A stretch of DNA of 64,000 nucleotides from Balanoglossus misakiensis (GCA_040954595.2 CM082581.2:12214001-12278000); one strand, 5' to 3'. Counted from the stretch's first letter, positions 24,900 to 37,254 are shown. Notes: a model not told the origin generated them from the letters alone. Translations and numbers: made by a program.

Positions 24900-26044
24900 G
24901 CAAAACGAGGAAACAAATTGAATGCCTATATCCATGAACACGAAACCAAATATCAACCATGATCACCGTACGCTATACTTTTGTTAACTCGCATATTGTA
25001 CATCATATACAACGACAATATAGTATTTAGGGCTTCGCTGACAGACAAGTCTAAAACCCCAGCATGGCACTATTTATATTTGCATATTTTCAAGTTTAGG
25101 CCTACAGCCAAGCGGAACATTTTAAACCCCAACAAACATACATTTTTTTTGGCAAAGACAGCACGGACACACAAAAATAACTGTTCCCAATGAAGCTTTT
25201 CAAAGCTTATTTTTGCCATTGTCTGGTAGTACATGTATAATACAAAATTTGCATTCGCTCACGACTACACGTGGACCAACTGTCAATTCATCGAACCTGC
25301 TACCAATTCACCGTACCCCCCTCCCCCTTCCCGAAAAAACTACCTTGTTTTATGTGAAAAACTTGCCGCCCACCAGGAGAGCTATAACACCGACTTGTCT
25401 TAATTTATAAACCGTACATCTCAAGTTGAGTAACGCGAAAGGGTGGAATTAATGAATTAAAACGCAGGGAAGCGCTGACTCGAGCTGTCTGACTGTGACG
25501 TATCCAATTTTTCAGTTCTATGGTGTAAACGTCTGGCTTTTTAGTTGTCCGTAACTTGCCACAGAATAACCCATTTTTCTGGTTAAAAATTGAGTAACCG
25601 TGTCTACTTCTGTTACTTTACTTACCGCTGTCGTCATGAAAACTATCCAGCGGAGAAACTCTGTTTTGGGACAGAGTTTTCCGCATCCTCATCGAAACAC
25701 GTCCTACATGCAGCAGCGTGGTCGTCACTTATGAAAATGCACGGTAGGCGGGACGGGAATTTCCAAGTGGAGTTGGTCCAGGTGGATCCAACCAATCAGC
25801 AGCGAAAATCGAATGCTCATTATCGCATCTCATTATCGCTGCAACGAGTCTATGCAATGGCGCCCTCTACATACTCCACCGCGAACAGTTGATAAGCGGG
25901 CATATATATGCGGAAGTAAAAACGATCACGTCCCAATGACTGAACAGCACTAGTGATTTCATGATGACGTGAAGTTGCCACGGGAACAAAGAGACAGTCG
26001 TGAATAATAATAATTGATTTGTGACTTTTGATCTTTCTCTCAGG
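24900..26044. other. Region upstream of RCCD1, probable promoter and 5' untranslated exon
   Basis: No supported coding gene. A splice acceptor (tttgatctttctctcag) sits directly before the RCCD1 start codon, so a non-coding first exon should lie here; a possible donor is cacg|gtaggc at about 25741. The segment 25900-25980 holds GCGGAAGT and TGACGT words typical of animal promoters. Confidence 0.45.
25909..25917 (+). promoter_or_regulatory. ETS-like motif near the RCCD1 5' end
   Basis: TGCGGAAGT matches the GGAA core with the flank favoured by GABP/ETS factors, and a TGATGACGTG CRE-like word lies about 45 bp further on. It sits about 130 bp before the RCCD1 start codon. Similar words lie near the starts of Mondo and B4GALT7. 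Function is inferred only. Confidence 0.3.
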
Positions 26045-28568
26045 ATGACAATCTTCGGCTTTGGTTTTAATGGGTTTGGACAGTTACTTCCTAACTGTGG
26101 TGGCGATGTCCAATCAACTTCACTGCCGAAAGAACTGGACAGGCAGATTAAAGATACCCAAGACGTTTCCATAGTAACAAGCTGGAGTACAGTATGCTTT
26201 TGTATAGGTAGTTTAATTGATACTTTCGAATGATTGTTTTCCGTGAATTTAAAGATATTTATCAAAACTAGGTTATTACAAACCAATTCTTCAGTAGTCA
26301 TGGATACACTTTTAAATTGAGTCTCCAGTCAAAATTTACTAAAGTGAAATTAAGGTGTGTAACTTTTTTCAATACTAGCACCTATTTATCATGAAGACAT
26401 TAATAGAAAAGTTGAATTATATTTTCATTTTAAAGGTGATAATCTTCAGCTTCAAGGCTTCATTGAAGGCAAACAAAATCAACAATATACAGTGAAGTCA
26501 CCATTTGAGATGCAAGATGCTTTGCTGACAGAAGAAACATTAACAGTTGTTGGAAGATCAAAGGCACAATGTGCAACGTGGAAGTATGTCAAAAGTATTA
26601 GAAATGTTGATTTTCCAAAAGCAATCACTATGACAACAGACAGAGTGCATGAAGACTGGTCACTGAAGAATCTAGCAAGCGGTGAACTACATACAGTTGC
26701 TGTGACAGGTGAGATCAACAGTGGCAGTTTTACCCCCTTTTCCCTGTCTAGAGGTCCAACTTTACCACAGAAAAAAACTGATTTGGACCAAACCATGGTA
26801 GTGAAAGGGTTAAACATATACACATTAAATTTATAGTCCTTGGAGGCATTTCTCTAGCAGATTTTAACATAGGGTAATGTGTTAGTCATATCACAGAATT
26901 ATTCATCCAGTTCTATACAAATCTTTTCATCTTTCTCTTCTCTGACATTCCAGAAAGGCAAGAAGCTGGTGAAATTACCGACACAGAAGACAGCTTGATT
27001 TTCAGGCCATTTACTCCTCAAATTCTTGCCAGCCAAGTTTGCTGTGGCAATGAACATGTGATGATACTGACTCTAGGTGGCGATGTTTACACCTATGGAC
27101 TTGGCAGGTGAACCCATTTTTGTGTGTGTCTTCTTTATTTGCTACTGTCAGCAAAAACTATTGAAACATTTTCACCAATGATGTCACAATTCCTTTCATG
27201 GAGCAGGCATGGTTACTAGGGGGATAATGACCCCTCAACCCTTGTTTACATTTACAGCCGTGGTCAGCTTGGTCATGGAACCACAGAAAAAGAACCAAAG
27301 CCTAGAGTTGTAGAAGCTCTACAAGGTGTCACTATGGCAACAGTTGCTGCAGGAGGCTGGCATTCAGCAGCAATAAGCAGTAAGTCGTATCAGCCCATGT
27401 ATTTGCTGGTATTTATACAGCATTAACAAAGTTTCTGAGTTTGATTAAAGGCCATACAAATTCTGCCAAGCAAGACAACCCAGCATCCTTCTGCTGTTTG
27501 ATTTACAAGAAGGGTTGCAAAATCATTAAATTGTTTCTGAGTTGATTTCATAAATGAGTGAAATGAGTCAGTAATACACTGTCCCTTCAACTCAGGTGGT
27601 CTGTGTCTTATTATTCTCAAGGAAGCCTATCACCACCAAAACATGGTCCATCCTAGCATTTAATGTATTCGAATCACCAGTGCCATGGTAACAGAAGCCA
27701 CAAAATATGCTGTAATTATCCAATATATCTCAACAGTGTCATCATGCATCAGTACCACAGTTGTCCATGCATAATTTCTCACAGACGATTATCAAGAGTG
27801 GAAAATTATGATTTTTTTTTACACTTTTGTTTCAGCTATAGGAGATCTGTACATTTGGGGCTGGAACGAATCAGGCCAGTTGGGACTGCCAATGAAACAG
27901 CTGGGATTCAAACCTAAAAGATCTCAATGCAGTAGGAATATTGCAAGGATTGATGGCAGTGATGTCCTTCAACAAGAATGTTGTGAGACTGGAACACTCC
28001 ACCAAGACACCAAGAAAAAGACTAAGATTCAAGTTGCTGAATACAAGGAACTGTGTCCCAGCCACATCATTTCAGAGGCATCCAAAACAGAGGCTGAATC
28101 TGAGCCTGACTTCAAAGTGGATCATGATTCAGCCATGTCTGGAAGTGATGGCGATGAGGAAAAAGATGGGGATGTGGTGGTTCTCTGTCAAATGTTCCCT
28201 TGCCTGCTCGAGTTTCCAGGGGAGGTCAGTGTGTCAAAGGTCAGCTGTGGGTCAAGACACACAGCTGCTCTATCAGGTAAAGTGCCAGGATCATTGAATG
28301 AATGTAGAGTTCCCTAAATTGAAATGAATTGACTTTCTTAATTTTGTGTCTCACTGTCTTTCCAATCCTTCCAGAATCAGGAGACCTGTACACCTGGGGA
28401 TGGAATAAGTATGGTCAGCTTGGACATGGAAACTCCACCACAACCGACACCATCACTGTTGTAGACTTCTTCAGACAGAATCGGTTCAAAGTCAATAATG
28501 TCACTTGCGGTCCATGGAATACACTCGTGTCTGCAGTGGATGTCAACAGCACAGTTCAGACACTTTGA
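26045..28568 (+). CDS. RCCD1: RCC1 domain-containing protein 1
   Basis: Six coding exons (26045-26207, 26436-26708, 26954-27107, 27258-27379, 27836-28276, 28375-28568) join in phase to 448 residues. The start [10 protein letters not shown] is the family's N-terminal half repeat. RCC1 repeats follow, with [17 protein letters not shown] at about residues 188-204, [15 protein letters not shown] at about 240-254 and [17 protein letters not shown] at about 386-402; the last repeat closes the propeller with the N-terminal strand. In mammals RCCD1 is a partner of the histone demethylase KDM8 and acts on chromatin and mitosis; the same role is inferred here. It is longer than the human protein (376 residues, from memory), mostly through an acidic, serine-rich insert in exon 5 (around residues 320-345). 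The ATG lies one base inside exon 2 of the transcript. A poly(A) signal follows at 28648. Confidence 0.92.
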
Positions 28569-28647
28569 TCTTTTTATGGAATGGAATTTAATTCATTGGC
28601 ATTTTAGGAATCAACCTAACTTGTCAAAAAAAATTCTTTTTGAGAGA

Positions 28648-28653
28648 AATAAA
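28648..28653 (+). terminator. Poly(A) signal of RCCD1
   Basis: AATAAA 80 bp after the RCCD1 stop codon. The minus-strand gene downstream has its own candidate signal at 28822-28827, so the two transcripts end tail to tail within about 200 bp. Confidence 0.6.
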
Positions 28654-28821
28654 TTTACTTTTACTTTTTATGAGATTCTTGACGCTGACCCTGAAGATAT
28701 GTTCACATCACAGACATTTCTATAAACTGAGCTATTGACAGAGGAAGATTTTAATTATGAGCTGCGATGGATTCTGATCAGAAAAAAAAACCAATCCACT
28801 CTCTTTACTTTAACCAACTTG

Positions 28822-28827
28822 TTTATT
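28822..28827 (-). terminator. Candidate poly(A) signal of the MYND/pRiA4b gene
   Basis: AATAAA on the minus strand, about 940 bp after the stop codon at 29770. The stretch 28830-29769 would be its 3' untranslated region; I see no other gene in it. Confidence 0.45.
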
Positions 28828-29769
28828 TCTAAAACTGATTGCAAAAAGGTTGAATTCTCAACAACAAACTTTCACTGAACAGGTAAAATAGTAAAATTTA
28901 TAGAAAAACACTGGCAATCAAAATTGATTGATCTGTGGGAAAGGGATGTACTGAATATTCTTTTTCAATTCTCTCGATAACTAGAACACTTTACCGAAAT
29001 ATGTTTTCCAGGCTAGAAGAAAATCAAAAGCTATAACTGGAAATGAAACTGCTCATGTTTCAAGTTATCAACTGTTTTGATTGAAAAAATCACTGTTCAG
29101 CACATTCCTTTCAACTTAAAGCAGATCAATCTGGTTTGATTCCAAGTAACTAACTCTCTGAGTACAAAAACTAAGATAAAAAGGCAAGTTTTTACTTGGA
29201 ACTAAGAGGGTATCACAAAAACCTGCGATGTACTGGTTGGTTACAGTGTTTACACTCAAGGATAATCACCGACTTTGAAGTGAGAAATGACATTTCAAAA
29301 GAACTGGCCACTTTAACAAGAGTGGCACTGTTTAACCCTCACTACAGACAGTTTCTTGTATAATATTAACAAAATGAAAATACTAACTTCTATGGGGAAG
29401 GCTACAACAATAAATAAATATATAAAACTATGGGTTAACTTCAAAAGATGCAATAAACATTTTCTACTCTGGTGTAAACTAAGACTCAGCAGAACAGGTA
29501 CTTTCTCGAAATGCACTCACTCCATGAGATGAAAATGACTCATTTTAACCCTTTCACCCCCATTCCCCTGTACAGTAGTCCAACACTACCATGAAGAACA
29601 ATGAACAAGAAATCTGATACTGTGCCACTCTTCGTTTCTTAAAAATTGGCAATCCAAATAATGCTAAGAACCGGTAACAGATGAAATAACTAAACTTATC
29701 ACAGCTGTTCTTGTGACTCGGTTTCTGGAAAAGGATAACACAGAAATAAAACTTTGCGTGACCCTTCTT

Positions 29770-32573
29770 CTACTTGTAAATGTTGGCTGCTTTCATCTCA
29801 CTGTGTTGAAGAGCCAGTTTTGGGCACTTTCTGCGATGGCCACCACTCCAGTGCTCACGCTGGCAGCCACGGCAACAGTAATATGTCATACGACAACCTT
29901 TGAGAGAAAAAATATAAGATATATTTCAGAGACATGTCACGGTGTCATGTTCGGTGGTCTCAAGATGAAAACTGAAATGGTCCACTTGATGATGCTCAAT
30001 TTTGCGTGTGTGCTTATTTAATACTGAAAATATTTCTAAAACATTGTAGATCAGTCTTGTGTGGTTACTTGCGAATCCTAATTTCCAAATGAGACAAAGT
30101 TTACTTCAGACAGGTTTCACGGCACAATCCAACTTACCTGAACACAGATGCAAATTGTTGGGGTTGCCACAGCCACAACAAAGAGCAAGACCTGAATCTT
30201 TCTCCTTGCCTTTGGACTCACTCATATCTCGCACACTGTGACTCAAGACTTGCTTCAACCTCATCTGTACATCCTCTAGGTTACACTCAAATGGGTCAAA
30301 GATTGGTTTGGTCACATTCAAACCCGCTGCTGCCATTTCCCGCAATCTGACTTTGGCCCACGATGGCAGATTGGCACCGTATGGTCCTGGAAAAATGAAA
30401 ATGGATTATTTTCTTTATTGAAAAGGGCAGTTGCTGTTGTCTGGAAATAACCATTTGCTCAACTAAAACATTTATCAGAAGATTTTCTGGACAGCAGAGA
30501 GAGTATGGCTTGGGGTGGGTGTTTCTCACCTCTCCATTTCTTCTTTTTTGGTAACAGGTCTAAGAATTCCTGGTAGTATGGATTGCCCGTGCCATCCAGA
30601 CCACGGGAATCTTCAACAGGGCAGTTCATGGCAGCTTCAGTCACTCTGCATGCCCCATCAGACAACACCTCACTGAGCAGCAATCAAATAAAAAAATAGC
30701 AATGTATCATGTCTTGACAAAGATACCCTAGCTGGGCATTGCCCTTACAAACACTGCAAACATATAGTACCGTACATCAACAATCCAATGCACATTTTCT
30801 GACACTAGTCCATGCACTGATGACATTTACCTGAGAACATCCTCCACAGAAATCATGTGTTCCCACTGGTCGCCGAGGTCATAAAGGAAAAGCAACTTGT
30901 CACCTCTCTTCTGCAGCACCAGACCAAGCTGAACTTTCTTGTCATCATAGAACTTGTAGCCGTTGATGAAGGCAAACATGGAGTCAGTGGAACTGGACGA
31001 ATCTGGCCCGTACACAGCTCCATCTCTTTGATCCACGAAACAGTAGCAGTGGTAGTCACGAAGCCATCCCATTATTGGAGCCAGGATCTTGTCTTGCAAA
31101 GTGTGAAGACTCACACCACCTGATGATGTATAAAAAAAAAGGAATGTTATGATATGACGTCATCACTTGAGGAGTTTCCACAATAGTTTTTTTGCAGTTT
31201 TACCAGGCAAGAAGTGGCACCAGATGTCCTTTATAAGGAATGTAGAAATCATATTGATGGAGACAAGATAGGTATTGATAGAACATGTGGATAACTTCAT
31301 GTGTTCTGGTCTTGCCCCTATGATTGTGCTTGTATGAAACATCCAAGACAAAATCAGAAGCTCTGGTGTTTGAGGTGGCATCATTTCTTTTCAGTATTAT
31401 TCCCAAATGACAGAAGTACATGTATTATGAAGAATATCACTAATTACCTGACACTTTAAATCTTCGAAAGATTTCTGGTCTTATTCCAGTTAGAGACACC
31501 TTTAGAAGATAATCTCTTTCCAGAAACACACGACTCCTTGCAGACAGCTGCTCTGATTTTTTCTCGATCAATCTTTGGACGAACTGAACTTCTGGCAAAC
31601 CGGTGTACTTGAGGGCTGTATCATCTCCGCTTTGGCAGTACTTGAACCAGTCTTTCGAGTAATTGTGTTGAACATTCTTTCTGCGGTTCAAGATTTTCTC
31701 GTCGGCGAACCAACTCAAGTGATGAAGACCCCAGATTTCGAAATGACCCGTGGATGGGTCTGGCCCAAGAGGAACGAACTCATCGGGGTCATTGTAGAAG
31801 ACCGGATGTACAGTGGATAGATTGTCCAACGGATGGACTTTAACGAATTTTGGCACAGTGTGGGGTCGTGTGAGGCCGGTTGCTGGTGCCGCCCGACAGT
31901 CACGCTGTGCAACACGAATACTGCATTCGTCTCCGATCGGATGTGGCCCCACCTTCGAACCGTGCATGTCGCACAAAACCGCAAAATACGTCATTCGTTT
32001 TTCCGGTTGCCTGGTGAAACCACTGGTTCCAAATGCATATGTATCCAAAGTACCCACGAACGATGGCACAGCGGTCTCCAAGATTTTCTTATTAACCTTC
32101 GATGGAGTTGGGTAATTGGGTACATAATTGTTATTGGTCAATCTTGGACTTGTCATTTTCTTCTTCTTACCACTTTCCTTCCTCCTGGAGTCCGCGGCCA
32201 AGTTGCCCAGAACAACGCGATCGGAAGCAGAAGCGCCATCTCCATCTTTTGGGCGAGCACCGCTGGAAACAGATTTGCTCACAGATGCAGATCCAGATGG
32301 AGCCGGAGAATGCTGTTTGGTTGCCGGGCGCTTCTTTTCGACTGGTGCGGTGCGTACTCGAACAGGAGCAGGTTGATTTTCGCCGTCATCTTTCCTTGTG
32401 TGAGAAAGTTGGTCTTCTGGTCGGTTAAGGTGGCGGAAACGTGCATTATTGCAACATCTGAAACAATTACAACATCCAATCTTTTGTCGTCGTGGATTCT
32501 GCGGCAATTCCACTTCATCCTCCGAACTGCTCACTTCTAGTTTGTCCCACTTGGAATAGTCGATCAAAGACAT
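29770..32573 (-). CDS. pRiA4b ORF-3-like domain and MYND zinc finger protein
   Basis: Minus-strand exons 32573-31448, 31119-30831, 30672-30530, 30386-30138 and 29897-29770 join in phase to 644 residues. The N-terminal 140 residues are low-complexity and charged, with a cysteine cluster CCNCFRCCNN near residue 35. The middle (about 150-350) is a region I do not recognise. From about residue 355, KVSLTGIRPEIFRRF, then SLHTLQDKILAPIMGW, LLFLYDLGDQWEH and a GACRVTEAAMNCPVED-type segment follow the plan of the plasmid pRiA4b ORF-3 family, common in bacteria. The C-terminus is a complete MYND finger: C589/C592, C601/C604, C610/C614, H623 and C627, with YCCRGCQREHW inside. MYND fingers bind proline-rich protein motifs. 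The biochemical role of the pRiA4b domain is unknown, so function is not assigned. Confidence 0.88.
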
Positions 32574-33604
32574 GCTGAAGAGGTCTTTAAATGTGAACTG
32601 AATAAAGAGGAAAAACTATTCAAACTCTCACAAGTTTTACTACATCAGTACCACCACACAGGAGCAAACAGCGTCATCAACTTCGGTTGTATTCGGTCTA
32701 CGGATTCGAACACAGAAATTCAATCAGTGCACTGTGATGTTTTCAAAATGACAATGTAGACTTAAAATATTAAAAATGCAAATTTATGGTTAACTTTGCA
32801 ATCAATTTGGTAAATTTCAATTACAATAATAATTTAGTACCGACGAAAAACCTGCTCTAAATTACACCTTTGATATGACGTAGCGGGACCAGACTAAATT
32901 TTCGCTTGAACACTGGCCTGTGAACTATGGAGTAAGGAATTCATAGACTTTGTCGTTTATTTGTAACGGGTATTCTGGCATTTTTAGTCATTCCTGTCTA
33001 TTATTATGTTTCTATCAAGCAAGTTTCTCTTCGATTTTGCGTTTGGTGCATGTACAATTTTGGAACTCTAGAGGGCACAATTTTGTTTAGATGCGACGTG
33101 TAACGTCGACGTGTAACGCGCGACGCGTGTGGTGGTGGTACAGCAAAACGTTTTTATTTGTCAAATGAAAGGGGTTTTGCCTGCTACGGCATGTTGAATC
33201 TCTTGGAAATTTGCAGCCCAGTAGTGAACACATACGCTGATATAATTAACATAATCAGACGCGGATACTAGTGGATTTATTAATGAGCTGCTGGCAACAT
33301 GTCACATGAAAAGGAAGTGTAGGCCTTATTGCCGAAATCCTACATGACATCGCGTTACCTTGGTGATTATGACGTTCTTGTGTTCATTGTGCAAATGTTA
33401 AGATCATGATGTTTGTGAAATAACCTTATTACTCTGTGTTCGGTTACATCGGCATCTTGGAAGAAAAACACCGTCACCAGGTACTCGTATCGAATATTCA
33501 AGTTCCATCTTGTGTCCGTCTGTGTGGAAGTATACTTTTTCTCGAGGATTCTATCAACGATCTACTCGAAAGAAGAAAGGAAAAAAACACTTCACCGCTT
33601 AATC
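32574..33604. other. Divergent intergenic region
   Basis: It lies between the start codons of the minus-strand MYND gene and the plus-strand GPCR, and so should hold both promoters. I see no recognisable gene. A frame without stops extends upstream of the GPCR ATG to about 33512, but it has no ATG and is taken as 5' untranslated. Confidence 0.6.
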
Positions 33605-34877
33605 ATGTCGATGGGGTTATCTTCACTCCCAAGCGAAAGCGATCACCAACGGCCATTGCCTCTCACTTTATGTATCATCGCTGACAATGAAAACCAAACT
33701 CAACCATGGAACATAATTCTGCAGTCGTGCGTGATGTCGTCAATATCTCTCACAGGAATCTTCGGCAATTTAATGGTTATCTTAGTTTTTCTTGCGAACC
33801 CGAAAGATCTCCGCAGGCACGCATTACTTCTGAATTTAACAATTGCTGATTTTCTGACGGCCTGTGTTTATCAACCGATACTGGTAGCGTCCATTTCGAT
33901 GGAAAGACTCTCCGGGGTTCGAGAAGCGTGTTCGCTTTTCTCCGATCAACTCAACGGCACCGTCACAAACGTATCTAATTTAACAGTGGCCTTTATTGCG
34001 TACGAGCGTTTTGCACAGATCTCGGATGACATCAAACATAGTAAGAATTTCACGACTCCCAGAAAAGTAGCAAATTGCGTGATTATATGGATAATATCCT
34101 GGATGATGATGGCATTCCGTCTCTCGACAAGCGGGAATGGTGCCCTTGTGTGTGGAGAAGCGTATACCGGGTGCTTTGCTGGAGTTGGACCACTTTCTAT
34201 CTGGTACGTGGTAGTCATGGTAGCGGTGACGTGTGCCGCGCCCTTCGCGGTGATGGTATCGTGTTACACAGGAGTGTACAGGAGGGTCCAAGATGCTGTT
34301 GAACATTTTTCGAAAGTTAACGGTGAAACCAGGGCAAGAGAAGGACAGCGGTTGATCAGCTTTCGGGAAGCGTCCGCTTGGCAGAACAAAATCAAAACCA
34401 TGACAATGACCCTGATTTTGCTGATTGTCATTTTCTTGGTTTGCAACGTTCCGCGTGTTGTTTGGCAGCTGGTTCGAACAGGTGAGAATGATCAGACGTC
34501 ATACTGGATCAACAGAGTCGTCGTGTTTTTATCGGCGGCTCGATCATCCGTAAATCCTTTCGTCTACGCGTGGAAAAACCCAGTGTTCAACAGCAGGGTC
34601 AGGTTGCTTCTAAAATGTCGCTCGAACAAACCCTTATTTGATGCATTCAACTTGGCCCTGGCCGCGCTCAGCAGGGGAAGTGACGGCGAGCAGCGCAGCA
34701 TGAGTAACCGGGCCTGGTTTGAGTGGACTGCAAGAGACATGAGCACAAACGAAATCAGGGCATTCTCACGAATCTCCTCGAGTTCCTCCAATGAAAATTT
34801 CGGCCCGTCGCCATGGACAATCTTACAGAGATGGCGACGGAGTAACTGCGTCTCGCCGACACCACATATACCCAGAT

Positions 34878-34879
<2 letters not shown>
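33605..34879 (+). CDS. Rhodopsin-class G protein-coupled receptor, orphan
   Basis: An intronless frame of 424 residues with seven hydrophobic segments. Marks seen: a GNLMVI motif in TM1, NLTIADFL in TM2, YERF at the end of TM3 in place of DRY, a basic stretch after TM5, FLVCNVP in TM6 (the C-x-x-P part of CWxP, with Asn for Trp), and NPFVYAW in TM7 matching NPxxY. Asn-linked glycosylation sites (NQT near the N-terminus) fit an outside N-terminus. The C-terminal tail is about 90 residues, Ser-rich. I chose ATG at 33605 because no upstream ATG occurs in frame; a second ATG lies two codons later. Lineage-expanded class A receptors without introns are common in marine invertebrates, and the ligand cannot be told from sequence. 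The stop codon runs directly into a TCA microsatellite. Confidence 0.88.
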
Positions 34880-34880
<1 letters not shown>

Positions 34881-34938
<58 letters not shown>

Positions 34939-34950
34939 ATCATCATCATG
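34881..34950. repeat. (ATC)n microsatellite
   Basis: About 22 ATC units begin three bases after the GPCR stop codon, with one interruption near 34938. It lies in the GPCR 3' untranslated region and upstream of the RanGAP-like gene. Confidence 0.95.
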
Positions 34951-35147
34951 TCGTGGAATGCAAAACTTGGTTCTGGATACCAGTGAGCGCCCTCTATAGA
35001 CGCCAGTCACAACCACGAGCAACATCCGGGCACCGTTTAAATAATTCACCGCCATTTTTATCTACCACTTGAAATCCTGAGAACGCATGTTCAGCGCACC
35101 ACCAGCCCGGGGCTCTGACAGACGAAAAAACACATCAAGGAGCTGCA

Positions 35148-36371
35148 ATGACGAACGAAAAGGGACCCGATGTAGCCGATTTATTGGCAAAGATCAGCTT
35201 AGAAGACAAAGCAACAGATGTTTCATTTGCCGGTAAGGCATTAAAACTAAACAAGACCGAAGATGCCGATGAAATCGTCAAAGCTATTTCGGACTGTCGG
35301 AATTTGCGGTCGTTATCATTGGAAGGGAACACAGTCGGGGTTGACGCCGCTGGTGCTATAGCAACAGCTCTTGAATCCAAGCCGGAGTTTCAGCGGGCAA
35401 GGTGGAGCGACATGTTTACAGGGAGACTGAGATCAGAGATACCACCCTCCTTGGAAAAATTAGGGGGCGCCATCATCAAGGCGAAAGCGCATCTGACAGA
35501 ACTTGACCTGAGTGACAATGCCTTTGGTCCCGATGGAGTGAAAGCATGTACGGAACTTCTGAAAAGCGGGTCAGGATATTCTCTCAAGACACTAAGATTC
35601 AACAATAATGGACTTGGTATAGCTGGTGGCGAGATTCTAGCCGATGCGTTGAAGCAGTGTCACAAGAACAGTTCAGCAGATGGACAACCGTTGGCCCTGG
35701 AAGTTTTCATAGCTGGTCGAAACCGGTTAGAAGATGAAGGTGCAGCAGCTTTGGCCTCAGCGTTTAAACTGATAGGAACTTTGCAACAAATAGAAATGCC
35801 ACAGAATGGTATAAATCATGAAGGTACAGAGGCCCTCGCAGACGCTTGTGCTGAAAACAGTAAACTACGGGTATTAAACTTCAACGACAACACATTTACG
35901 GAAAAGGGGGGCAAGGCAATGGCCTGTGCTATTGCCAAATTGCCAGAATTGGAAGTGATCAACTTTGGAGACTGTCTGGTGCGATCTGGAGGGGCAACAG
36001 CCCTCGCAGAAACGCTGAGGAAGGGTGTGCCTAAACTTAGAGAGCTGAACTTGACCTTTGGAGAAATGAACGCAGATGCAGCAGTGCTCATTGCACAAAG
36101 CGTGGAGGACAAATGTCATTTAGAGAAATTGGAACTGAATGGAAACTGTTTCGGAGAAGAGGGAATTGATCGCCTGAGAGGAGTACTTGACAGCAATGGT
36201 AAACTTGAATGTCTTGGGTCTTTGAGTGATGATGAAGGGGACGAGGACGAGGATGATGATGATGATGATGCCGCCGGTGATGAGAAGGAATGTTCAGATG
36301 ATGACACAGGAGAACTGTTGAATGATCCAGCATTGTCTGTTCAAGGCATACCATTGTCTCCGAGATCTTAG
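35148..36371 (+). CDS. RANGAP1: Ran GTPase-activating protein, RanGAP1/Rna1-like, intronless and short
   Basis: A single frame of 407 residues. The N-terminal 345 residues are leucine-rich repeats close to animal RanGAP1: [15 protein letters not shown] near 65, then [10 protein letters not shown] near 85, [42 protein letters not shown] and [10 protein letters not shown]. The segment ending [11 protein letters not shown] also fits. These surfaces stimulate GTP hydrolysis by Ran, which sets the direction of nuclear transport. An acidic run ([14 protein letters not shown]) follows near residue 365. The protein then stops about 30 residues later. Animal RanGAP1 normally continues into a C-terminal domain that is SUMO-modified and docks at RanBP2; that part is absent here, so the layout resembles yeast Rna1. 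Lack of introns suggests a retrocopy, but the frame is intact. Two AATAAA words follow at 37107 and 37118. Confidence 0.9.
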   Translation: MTNEKGPDVADLLAKISLEDKATDVSFAGKALKLNKTEDADEIVKAISDCRNLRSLSLEGNTVGVDAAGAIATALESKPEFQRARWSDMFTGRLRSEIPPSLEKLGGAIIKAKAHLTELDLSDNAFGPDGVKACTELLKSGSGYSLKTLRFNNNGLGIAGGEILADALKQCHKNSSADGQPLALEVFIAGRNRLEDEGAAALASAFKLIGTLQQIEMPQNGINHEGTEALADACAENSKLRVLNFNDNTFTEKGGKAMACAIAKLPELEVINFGDCLVRSGGATALAETLRKGVPKLRELNLTFGEMNADAAVLIAQSVEDKCHLEKLELNGNCFGEEGIDRLRGVLDSNGKLECLGSLSDDEGDEDEDDDDDDAAGDEKECSDDDTGELLNDPALSVQGIPLSPRS

Positions 36372-37106
36372 AACTGTGTATCCCACGGCAACACACTACT
36401 GAACACAAGCATGTATAGACCTCTAATGGGACAAAGCCTTTTGTTGGGACGCTATGCAGTGTATAGTTGAATGAATTGGTGTATATATTTCAGCTGTGGC
36501 AAAATTGAAGCATGATGTCCAGTGTTTTCAAATACCAAAGTAGATGATAAATGGAATTCCTGCGATGAGGGACAGAACTCAACCTTTTTTACATGTATGT
36601 TCCAACAGGTGGTTTTTGAGAAGGAACATTTGTGAGTGTGCTAGTATGAATATTTTTAACAGAAAGAAGCGATGCTATGCAATGAAATGATTTTCATGTG
36701 TATCATATGTCTTTACAGGGGAGATCTCCATTCTGTCAACAAAAGCATGAGATCATTTTCACCGTCAAAGTTTTAAAACTCAGAACTGTAGATGTTATTA
36801 TTACGAAGTATTTCATCATGAATTAATTGAAATTTTATGTGCATAAACATTAATAGTGCAGCTTCATGCACAAATGGTTTTTAAAGAATTTTGTACTTTG
36901 AAATTTTAGATACAAAACTTAAGGAAATTATTCTCAGTTTTAATAGTTACATTTAGTTCATTTTTGTTTTTAAGTTTGGCAATAACTAGTATCGCTAGTA
37001 TGATTGATAGTAACATTTTGTGTGTCTGTTTATCATGTCAAATAGTGTGGTAGTCTTGTTGTAAAATATGTTTTACACAACTGTATATCTCATTGTATCA
37101 CTTGGT

Positions 37107-37123
37107 AATAAAATTTTAATAAA
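37107..37123 (+). terminator. Poly(A) signals of the RanGAP-like gene
   Basis: AATAAA at 37107-37112 and again at 37118-37123, 736 bp after the stop codon. The stretch 36372-37106 is then a 3' untranslated region, and I see no other gene in it. The Mondo transcript ends head-on about 130 bp further. Confidence 0.65.
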
Positions 37124-37254
37124 AAACACTATTTGTAGGATTTCATATTCACACACACAAGCCCAAAACCTGCCTCTATTCCATTGGACACCCCTCACAC
37201 ATCCCTGACAGACTGGATATTAATAACCACAATGTAATTTTGAATCAGAAAGTT

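Noticed and set aside
25590-25892. Plus-strand 100-codon frame before RCCD1
   Set aside because: No recognisable similarity. It overlaps the probable promoter and untranslated exon of RCCD1.
31200-31421. Minus-strand 73-codon frame as a coding exon of the MYND/pRiA4b gene
   Set aside because: It lies in intron 1. Its donor would leave phase 2, but the next exon needs phase 1, and the pRiA4b domain is continuous when it is skipped.
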